NCBI RefSeq assembly: GCF_042096055.1
Contig: NZ_JBELMH010000063.1
Coordinates: 1 to 20,697 of the forward strand
DNA: 20,697 bases
From: Citreimonas sp042096055
Lineage (GTDB): Bacteria > Pseudomonadota > Alphaproteobacteria > Rhodobacterales > Rhodobacteraceae
Direction: 5' to 3'
Below are positions 7,291 to 13,238 of this stretch, piece after piece. The notes under the pieces were generated by a model. It searched no databases. It saw nothing but the letters and a program-made list of their open reading frames with translations, and was not told the DNA's origin. Position numbers and translations under genes: made by a program. Each line of letters begins with the position of its first letter. The first letter of the stretch is position 1.

Positions 7291-9582
7291 ATGAACAAGG
7301 CAGTCACCGAGGGTCTGGTCTTCATGCCGCCCGCGTTTTCGAGCACGACGCTGAACCAGTGGTCGCGCACGGACGGCTCTCCGGGATCGGACACCTACGC
7401 GTATTTCGCCGGCGCGGCCTTCGTGCCGGCCGACGCGGATTTCGGCGGCTGCCTCGAGATCCAGAAGACCGAGCAGACGCAGCGGCTGCGCTTCATGGGG
7501 CAGACGCCGATCCCGCCGGGGACCTACCTGCGCGTCACCGTGCGGATCAAGGCGATCGCCGGTGCGTTGCCCAGCATCGCCATCGCCGGCCGGCCGGGCA
7601 GCGCCGCCGGTACCACCGTCAACGGCGTGGCCTGGGCGGCGCAGCCGGTGGCGATCACGCGCTACGGCCAAGTCTTCGAGGTCAGCGCCATCGTCGGCGC
7701 CGGCGCGCGCCGGGGCGTCGACCTGGTCTGGGGGCCGCAGGCGATCTACGGGCATTTCGGGTTCGACCTGACGGGGCCGAACGGCGGCGTGGTGCGCGTC
7801 GACGACATCCGGATCGAAGATGTCACGGCCGTCTTCCACCGCGAGATGATGGACTGGGTCGACGTGCGCGATTTCGGCGCGCTCGGCGACGGCACGACGG
7901 ACGACAGCGCCGCCTTCGAGGCCGCCGATCAGGCGGCGAGCGGCCGGCGCGTGCTGGTGTCCAAGGGGACCTACCGGCTGGCGCAATCGGTCACCATCGA
8001 CAGCCGCATCCGGTTCGAGGGCCGCGTGACCATGCCCGACGCGGCGATCCTGTCGCTGACCAAGGATTTCGACCTGCCGGCCTATATCGACGCCTTCGGC
8101 GGCGACGAATCGCTGGCGCTGAAGAAGGCGCTGCAGGCGCTGATGAACAACGCCGACCACGAGAGCCTGGACATGGGCGGGCGCCGCGTGTCGCTGTTCG
8201 AGCCGATCGACCTGCGCGCCGCGGTGCCCAACCGGTCGAGCTATGCCCAGCGACGCGTGCTGCGCAACGGTCAGCTGCGCGCCGAGAGCAGCGCGGCCTG
8301 GAACCCGACCGTGGTCACCAGCCAGGCCAGCTATGCCGCGTCGAATCGCTGGCGGCTGACCAACGTGACCAACATCGCCAACATCCCCGTCGGCAGCCTG
8401 GTCGAGGGCGCCGGCGTCGGGCGCGAGGTCTACGTGCGTTCGGTCAACGTGGGCGCGCGCGAGCTGACCCTGTCGCAGCCGCTGTCGGACGCGCAGGGCA
8501 CACAGGTCTACACCTTCACCCGCTTCAAGTACCTGCTGGACCTCAGCGGCTTCGACCGGCTGGACAAGTTCGAGATCGACGACGTCGAGTTCCAGTGTTC
8601 CGAGGTCGCCTCGGGCGTGCTGCTGCCGCCGTCGGGCGTGGTCAACGTGATCCGCAACTGCGTGTTCAACCGTCCCGGCCATCGCGGCATCAGCTCGCAC
8701 GGCGAGGGGTGCCAGGGGCTGCTGATCGACCACAACCAGTTCGTCAGCTGGGAGCCCGACAAGCTGACGCAGGACCGCTACACGATCGGCTTCAACGTGA
8801 ACGCCAACGACGTGAAGATCCGCAACAACCGCGCCAGCCAGTTCCGCCACTTCGCGGTGATCAGCGGCGCGCACAACATCGTCTCGGGCAACCACTTCTT
8901 CCAGGGCGACCCGGCGCAGAGCGGGCTGCGCAGCGCCGGCATCGTGCTGTGCCTTCGCGCCTGCAATACGCAGATCACCGGCAACTACGTCGACAACTGC
9001 TTCATCGAGTGGACAAACGAGCGCGAGCCCGATCCGGACTTCACCGGCGGCTGGGGCTTCGCCGGGCTGTCGATCACCAACAACGTGATGCTGTGTTCGG
9101 ACGTGCCGACGTGGTTCTCGTTCATCGTGATCAAGCCCTACGGCTCGGGGCACCGGATCTACGGGATGACGGTGGCGAACAACACGTTCCGGTCCTCGGG
9201 CGTCGTCATCGACCGAGCCGAGCGGGCCGACACGTCCTTTGCCCCGCTCGAGCTGCAAAGCATGCGCAGCGTGCATTTCAGCGGCAACACCTACCACAAC
9301 GTGCACATCCCGTCGGCCAACCCGCTGGTGGTGCAGCACGCGCAGAACAGCGCGGCGGCGGTCTGGCAGGTGGGCACCGGGGCGGCGCTGCCCTTCGACG
9401 GCTACGCGATGGACGTGGAAAGCATCGTCACGCGCGGCGCGACGCGCACCGGCTCGAACGCGGTGCGGCACCACATGCCCTATACCAGCGCGCGGATCGG
9501 CGCGGCGCAGAACGCGGTGCAGCTGACCTGGCCCGAGGCGGTGCGGGGCGAGGTGACGGTGAAGGTGCGGATGGACGTCTGA
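7291..9582 (+). CDS. Right-handed beta-helix protein, glycosyl hydrolase 28-related (pectate-lyase superfamily)
   Basis: A 763-residue protein. From about residue 189, the sequence VDVRDFGALGDGTTDDSAAF followed by VLVSKGTYRL is the hallmark start of the Pectate_lyase_3 beta-helix domain. Repeating short strands with N and G turns (for example VIRNCVF, LIDHNQFV, KIRNNRAS, ISGNHFF, ITGNYVD, ITNNVML, VANNTF, FSGNTY) run from about 475 to 700 and fit successive helix rungs. Residues 1-185 form a separate beta-rich module with a carbohydrate-binding look. No signal peptide or membrane segment is visible, and no RTX repeats are seen. The start at 7291 has GAAAGGGA upstream. Similar proteins occur in other Rhodobacterales with no proven substrate. 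It may process an exopolysaccharide, or be a spike-like adhesin; catalytic residues cannot be assigned here. Confidence 0.8.
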   Translation: MNKAVTEGLVFMPPAFSSTTLNQWSRTDGSPGSDTYAYFAGAAFVPADADFGGCLEIQKTEQTQRLRFMGQTPIPPGTYLRVTVRIKAIAGALPSIAIAGRPGSAAGTTVNGVAWAAQPVAITRYGQVFEVSAIVGAGARRGVDLVWGPQAIYGHFGFDLTGPNGGVVRVDDIRIEDVTAVFHREMMDWVDVRDFGALGDGTTDDSAAFEAADQAASGRRVLVSKGTYRLAQSVTIDSRIRFEGRVTMPDAAILSLTKDFDLPAYIDAFGGDESLALKKALQALMNNADHESLDMGGRRVSLFEPIDLRAAVPNRSSYAQRRVLRNGQLRAESSAAWNPTVVTSQASYAASNRWRLTNVTNIANIPVGSLVEGAGVGREVYVRSVNVGARELTLSQPLSDAQGTQVYTFTRFKYLLDLSGFDRLDKFEIDDVEFQCSEVASGVLLPPSGVVNVIRNCVFNRPGHRGISSHGEGCQGLLIDHNQFVSWEPDKLTQDRYTIGFNVNANDVKIRNNRASQFRHFAVISGAHNIVSGNHFFQGDPAQSGLRSAGIVLCLRACNTQITGNYVDNCFIEWTNEREPDPDFTGGWGFAGLSITNNVMLCSDVPTWFSFIVIKPYGSGHRIYGMTVANNTFRSSGVVIDRAERADTSFAPLELQSMRSVHFSGNTYHNVHIPSANPLVVQHAQNSAAAVWQVGTGAALPFDGYAMDVESIVTRGATRTGSNAVRHHMPYTSARIGAAQNAVQLTWPEAVRGEVTVKVRMDV

Positions 9583-9594
9583 CGGGGGGCCGGA

Positions 9595-10092
9595 TCAGGC
9601 CACGGCCGGCGGAGCGCCAAGGTCCGCGGGCGTCAGGACGAAGGCCTTGCCGAAGCCGCCGTTGAGATACGCGGCCTCGGCGGTCACGCGCAGCAGCGAG
9701 AAGTCGGCGAAGCCGATATAGAGCTTGGCCTTGGGCTGGTGGTGCAGGTATTGCGCCGCCAGCCTTTCGTGTTCGGCGTCGCCGTGGCGCACGAACGCGG
9801 CGCGTCCCTGGAGCGTCAGGCGCGGATGGGTCAGCGGATCGCCCCTGGCCCCCGGCTCTCCGACCAGCAGCGAGCACGCGACGTTCGCCTTGAGCGCGCG
9901 GGTGTGCTGGCTGAGATCCGAGACCAGCGCCATCGGCATCCCGTTCGCATCGGGCGCGATGCCAATGCGGGTGACCATGGGCGCGCCGGTGGCGGGCTCG
10001 ATCACGCCGAGCGCGGCGAAGCGGGCGTTCAGGATCAGCGACCGCGCCAGCGCGCGGGCCTCGTCGTCGGTGGGGCGGATCGGGTCGGTCAT
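9595..10092 (-). CDS. HugZ-like pyridoxamine 5'-phosphate oxidase family protein
   Basis: A 165-residue split-barrel (PPOX-like) protein. The N-terminal part (ARSLILNARFAALGVIEP) and SLLVGEPGARGDPLTHPRLT are typical of the barrel. The C-terminal YIGFADFSLLRV and GGFGKA (145-150) match the HugZ/CREG-type signature. HugZ proteins bind haem and are involved in iron release from haem. Full HugZ proteins carry a second C-terminal domain (DUF2470) that is absent here, so this is the short form and its ligand could be flavin or haem. No haem uptake genes are nearby. The gene lies downstream of the small secreted protein on the same strand, 38 bases away. No good Shine-Dalgarno is visible before its ATG, so translation may depend on the upstream gene. 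Its 3' end is 12 bases from the convergent beta-helix gene. Confidence 0.8.
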   Translation of the reverse strand: MTDPIRPTDDEARALARSLILNARFAALGVIEPATGAPMVTRIGIAPDANGMPMALVSDLSQHTRALKANVACSLLVGEPGARGDPLTHPRLTLQGRAAFVRHGDAEHERLAAQYLHHQPKAKLYIGFADFSLLRVTAEAAYLNGGFGKAFVLTPADLGAPPAVA

Positions 10093-10130
10093 GCGCGCAG
10101 CCTAGCCGCGCGGGCCGTTGGCGCAAGCGC

Positions 10131-10802
10131 TCAGAACTCGGACCACAGGCCGAGGGTGACGCCCATGGCGGTGTCGCCGCGAAGGCCCCAGGAGACGCCG
10201 CTTTCCAGTTGCAGCCGCCGGTTGATCGGCACCACGATCGACGGCGCCAGCCGCGCGAAGGGCGGGTCGGCCTGCGTGTCGCCGGTCTGGATCTGCACGA
10301 TCAGCTTGCTGTCGCGGTAAACGTTCCAGCCCCAGGTCATGTCGAGCTTGTAGTCGGTCGCGCCGTCCCGCAGCCCGATCTCGGCCACGCCGTCCAGCGA
10401 CAGCCAGCCGCGCGGCAGCCCCCAGCCAACCGACAGGCCCGGCCGGACGATCTGCGCCCCCGCGATGCGGCCGAAGCCTAGCTGCCCGGACACGGCGGGG
10501 CCGCGCCCGTCCCGGCGCAGCGGGTATTGTGCGAAGAGGATCGTCTTGTTGGCGCCCGACACCGCCCGGCCCAGGTCGATCCCCAGCGTCAGGTCTTCGG
10601 ACATGCCGTATTCGACGTAGATCGTGCGGTAGACCTGTGTGGGCTCGGTGCTGGTCCAGGTGGCGATGTCCTGCGGCCAGGACAGACGGACGGTCGCCGT
10701 GGCGAAGAGGCTGCCCTTCTCGCGCGGCCAGGCGCCGGCCTGCGCGGCCCCGGCCGCGAGGCCCGCAAGCATCGCCCATGTCAGCAAGACCATCAGGCGC
10801 AT
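10131..10802 (-). CDS. Secreted protein, possible small outer-membrane beta-barrel, function unknown
   Basis: I do not recognise this 223-residue protein. Residues 1-22 (MRLMVLLTWAMLAGLAAGAAQA) are a clear Sec signal peptide, with cleavage likely at AQA|GAW. The mature part alternates polar and hydrophobic residues in many short strands (SLFATATVRLSW, RTIYVEYGMSEDLTLGIDLG, LSVGWGLPRGWLSLDGVAEIG, LQLESGVSWGLRG). It ends in GVTLGLWSEF. A terminal phenylalanine after an amphipathic strand is the usual recognition signal for outer-membrane barrel assembly. The start at 10802 follows GAAGGGGG. It is divergent from parA, with a CtrA-like site between, and is followed by the HugZ-like gene. A periplasmic beta-sandwich is the alternative. 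Confidence 0.6.
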   Translation of the reverse strand: MRLMVLLTWAMLAGLAAGAAQAGAWPREKGSLFATATVRLSWPQDIATWTSTEPTQVYRTIYVEYGMSEDLTLGIDLGRAVSGANKTILFAQYPLRRDGRGPAVSGQLGFGRIAGAQIVRPGLSVGWGLPRGWLSLDGVAEIGLRDGATDYKLDMTWGWNVYRDSKLIVQIQTGDTQADPPFARLAPSIVVPINRRLQLESGVSWGLRGDTAMGVTLGLWSEF

Positions 10803-10840
10803 CGCGACCCCCTTCGGCACCGAAACTCGGTCGATCGTGG

Positions 10841-10855
10841 TTAAGGCGCGGTTAA
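10841..10855. promoter_or_regulatory. CtrA-type binding site TTAA-N7-TTAA
   Basis: TTAA at 10841-10844 and TTAA at 10852-10855 are exactly seven bases apart, which is the full consensus for the alphaproteobacterial cell-cycle regulator CtrA. It lies 39 bases before the ATG of the secreted protein (minus strand) and 69 before that of parA (plus strand). It could control either or both. TTAA is rare in this GC-rich sequence, so a chance match is less likely than usual. Confidence 0.55.
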
Positions 10856-10923
10856 CGCCCGCACGGGCTGGATTTCGCCATGCTGCGGGTGCAGGATCGC
10901 GGTCAAAGGGACAGGAGCACGTC

Positions 10924-11565
10924 ATGACCGGGCAGGTGATCACCGTCGCCCAGCAGAAGGGCGGCAGCGGCAAGACCACCGTCGTTGCCAACCTCGCCAT
11001 CACGCTGCGCGCGCAGGGCAAGCGCGTCGCGCTGGTCGACCTCGACCCGCAGGGCAGCCTGGGGCGCTGGTTCATGACGCGGCTGGAAAGCGATCCGGCG
11101 CTGTGCGAGGGGCTGGAATTCGCCACCTCGTCCGCCTGGGGCGTCAGCTACGAGGTGCGCAAGCTGGCCGGCAACCACGACGTGGTGATCATCGACACGC
11201 CCCCCAAGGCCGACAGCGACCTGCGCCCGGCGCTGCGGGTGGCCGACCTGGTGATCGTGCCGGTGGCGGTCAGCCACGTGGATCTGTGGGCGACGGAATC
11301 GGTGCTCGACCTCGCCGCGCGCGAGGGCAAGCCCGCGCTCGTGGTGCTGAACCGCGGCCGTCCCAACACGCGGCTGGGCGCGCAGGTGGCCGAGGCGGCG
11401 GCCAAGCTCGACGCGATCGTGGCGCAGGCGGCGCTGGCGTCGCGGGTGGTCTACGCCGAGGCGCTGGGCCTCGGGCGCGGCGCGAACGAGATGCCGAAGG
11501 GCCCGGCGCGCGCGGAACTCGAGGCGCTCGCGGCAGAGGTGGCCAAGGCGCTGCCGCCGCGCTAG
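10924..11565 (+). CDS. ParA-family partition/positioning ATPase (orphan)
   Basis: A 213-residue cytoplasmic P-loop ATPase. The deviant Walker A QKGGSGKTT carries signature lysine K12 and K17. The A' motif is VDLDPQGS (D39-S45). The Walker B region is VVIIDTPP with D91. This is the short ParA form, without an N-terminal DNA-binding domain, common on plasmids and as orphans that position chromosome loci, chemoreceptor arrays or carboxysomes on the nucleoid. No parB or parS is next to it and the genome context is chromosomal, so a role in moving a cargo other than a replicon is likely. The start at 10924 has AGGAG just upstream. It is 23 bases from the kinase-like gene and probably cotranscribed with it. 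It is not MipZ: it is too short and lacks that C-terminal region. Confidence 0.88.
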   Translation: MTGQVITVAQQKGGSGKTTVVANLAITLRAQGKRVALVDLDPQGSLGRWFMTRLESDPALCEGLEFATSSAWGVSYEVRKLAGNHDVVIIDTPPKADSDLRPALRVADLVIVPVAVSHVDLWATESVLDLAAREGKPALVVLNRGRPNTRLGAQVAEAAAKLDAIVAQAALASRVVYAEALGLGRGANEMPKGPARAELEALAAEVAKALPPR

Positions 11566-11588
11566 GGAGGCGGCGAAGGAGCCTGCCC

Positions 11589-12431
11589 ATGACCGACCTT
11601 TCCGCGCTGACAGACCTCATTCGCCGCGACGCCGCGAGCCGTGGGCAGACCGTGTCGAAGCTGGGCTATTTCTGCGCGCCGTTCCGCCCCGCAGAGGGTC
11701 CGTTCGCCGACAAGGTGATCAAGGTCTATCGCGGGCTCGCCGACGGCGCGGCGCTGGACCGGCTGGCGCGCTGCCACGAGGATTACGTCGCGGCCCTTCT
11801 GGCCGCCGACGTGCCGATGCCGGGGACCGAGTTCCACCTGCTCGACATGGGCGGCCACCGCGTGCCGGTGATAGTGCAGCAGGCGCTGCCCGCCGAAAGC
11901 CTGATGCGCCCGCGCATGCAGGCCGGCACGAAGGCCGAGACGCTGGCGATGATGCAGGCGGCAGGGCTGGTGATCGCCCGCTTCTGGCACTGGGCCGAGG
12001 CGCGCGACGAGCGCATAGGCTTCCACCCCTCGATCCGCAATTTCGCCATCCGCGGCGAAGAGGCGGTGTTCTTCGACACGTTCCCGCCGCTGATCCATTA
12101 CACGCGCGAGGAAATGGGCCGCATGCTGCTGCAGTTCAGCGACAAGCGGTTGATGCGGATGGTCGGCCCGCTGATGCAAACGCGCGTGACCGGCATCCAG
12201 GACGAATGGTATTCGCCGCCCGAGACGCTGGTCGGCCTCGTGGGCTCGGCCTGCCGGCTGCGCCCGGAACACGCGCAGGATTATCTGGATTGGGGCCGCG
12301 GCTTCGCCCAGACCGAGATGGCGCCCTGGGCGGACGAGGCGCTGGCCGGGCTGCAGGCGCCGCCACGTCTGCCGGGCTACTGGACCGGCTTCCGCAAGCT
12401 GCTGGGCCTGCAGGGCGAGCCCAACGTCTGA
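11589..12431 (+). CDS. Kinase-fold-like (phosphotransferase-like) protein of unknown function
   Basis: A 280-residue soluble protein that I cannot assign to a named family. Several segments look like a degenerate aminoglycoside-phosphotransferase or protein-kinase fold. K45 in DKVIKVYRG fits the ATP-binding lysine. HEDYVAALLAADVPMP with E64 fits helix C. VPVIVQQALPAES (92-104) fits the hinge. IGFHPSIRNFAI (143-154) fits a catalytic loop that keeps N151, and VFFDTFPP (160-167) keeps the metal-binding aspartate D163. The expected catalytic aspartate of an HGD loop would fall on H146, so activity may be lost or altered. AAGGAG lies upstream. It follows parA by 23 bases, which suggests a joint role, such as a cargo or regulator of the ParA. 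Fold assignment is inference. Confidence 0.6.
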   Translation: MTDLSALTDLIRRDAASRGQTVSKLGYFCAPFRPAEGPFADKVIKVYRGLADGAALDRLARCHEDYVAALLAADVPMPGTEFHLLDMGGHRVPVIVQQALPAESLMRPRMQAGTKAETLAMMQAAGLVIARFWHWAEARDERIGFHPSIRNFAIRGEEAVFFDTFPPLIHYTREEMGRMLLQFSDKRLMRMVGPLMQTRVTGIQDEWYSPPETLVGLVGSACRLRPEHAQDYLDWGRGFAQTEMAPWADEALAGLQAPPRLPGYWTGFRKLLGLQGEPNV

Positions 12432-12449
12432 GACGGCCGGCCGCCTGTC

Positions 12450-12515
12450 TTCTTCTCTCTGGAAATATCCCGGTGGAGGCCCGGCACGGGCCGGGGGCAG
12501 AGCCCCCGAACCCGG
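12450..12515 (+). repeat. Two-hairpin intergenic repeat, copy 2 (between convergent genes)
   Basis: The lead AAATATCCCGGTGGAG (12463-12478) is followed by hairpin GGCCCG-GCA-CGGGCC (12478-12492) and hairpin CGGGGGC-AGA-GCCCCCG (12492-12508). Compared with the copy at 4480-4529, the lead and second hairpin are almost identical. The first stem has a different sequence but the same six pairs and the same GCA loop. It again lies between two convergent genes, the kinase-like gene and the transaldolase gene. Confidence 0.8.
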
Positions 12516-12530
12516 TCGCGCTGGCGCGGC

Positions 12531-13184
12531 TCAGACGATCTTGATGCCGGCCTTCTTGGCGTCGGCGACGAAGGCGTCGAGGCCCTTGTCGGTCAGCACG
12601 TGGTTCGCCATCGCGTGGATCACCGCCGGGGGCGCCGTGGCCACGTCGGCGCCGATCTTGGCGGCGTCGCTCATGTGGTTGGCGTTGCGGATCGACGCGG
12701 CGAGGATCTGCGTCTCGAACCCGTAATTGTCGTAGATCTGGCGGATGTCGGCGATCAGGTCCATCCCGTCCAGGTTCAGGTCGTCCAGCCGCCCGATGAA
12801 GGGAGAGATGAACGTCGCCCCCGCCTTGGCGGCCAGCAGCGCCTGGTTGGCCGAGAAGCACAGCGTGACGTTGACCATCTGGCCCTGGTCGGTGAAGTGC
12901 TTGCACGCCTTCAGGCCGTCCCAGGTCAGCGGCACCTTGATCGCGATGTTGTCGGCGATCTCGGCCAGCTTGCTGCCTTCGCGGACCATCGAGTCGTAGT
13001 CGAGCGCGATCACCTCGGCCGAGACGGGACCGTCGACCAGGTCGCAGATCTCCTTGGTCACCTCGTGGATGTCGCGGCCCGATTTCAGGATCAGCGACGG
13101 GTTCGTGGTGACGCCGTCCACCATGCCAAGCGCGTGCAACTCGCGGATGGCGTCGATGTCGGCGGTGTCGACGAAGAATTTCAT
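12531..13184 (-). CDS. tal: Transaldolase, small TalC/FSA-type
   Basis: A 217-residue TIM-barrel enzyme of the small transaldolase/fructose-6-phosphate aldolase family, acting in the cytoplasm in the non-oxidative pentose phosphate pathway. The signatures are DGVTTNPSLI (23-32) and NIAIKVPLT with Schiff-base lysine K83. NVTLCFSANQAL is followed by ATFISPFIGRLDD. In the last motif position 129 is phenylalanine. True F6P aldolases such as E. coli FsaA have tyrosine there, while transaldolases have phenylalanine, so transaldolase activity is more likely than aldolase activity, although databases often label such proteins Fsa. The start at 13184 follows GGAG on the minus strand and opens with MKFFVDTAD as usual. 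It is divergent from priA, 54 bases away. Confidence 0.93.
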   Translation of the reverse strand: MKFFVDTADIDAIRELHALGMVDGVTTNPSLILKSGRDIHEVTKEICDLVDGPVSAEVIALDYDSMVREGSKLAEIADNIAIKVPLTWDGLKACKHFTDQGQMVNVTLCFSANQALLAAKAGATFISPFIGRLDDLNLDGMDLIADIRQIYDNYGFETQILAASIRNANHMSDAAKIGADVATAPPAVIHAMANHVLTDKGLDAFVADAKKAGIKIV

Positions 13185-13202
13185 TGGGGGCTCCGTTGAT
13201 GG

Positions 13203-13230
13203 CTTGGCCTCTGACACCCAGCGCTTTAAC
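13203..13230 (+). promoter_or_regulatory. Candidate promoter for priA
   Basis: CTTGGC (13203-13208) resembles the alphaproteobacterial -35 CTTGAC. It lies 16 bases before TTTAAC (13225-13230), and the priA ATG follows eight bases later. The transcript would start at about the initiation codon. The -10 hexamer is a weak match. Confidence 0.35.
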
Positions 13231-13238
13231 CCGGTTTC

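Noticed and set aside
2892..9474. Long minus-strand ORFs opposite dacB, lysS and the beta-helix gene
   Set aside because: They are Arg/His/Ala-rich antisense shadows typical of GC-rich coding DNA, with no domains.
10924..11565. Plasmid origin or plasmid partition locus
   Set aside because: No parB, rep gene or iterons, and the surroundings are chromosomal housekeeping genes.
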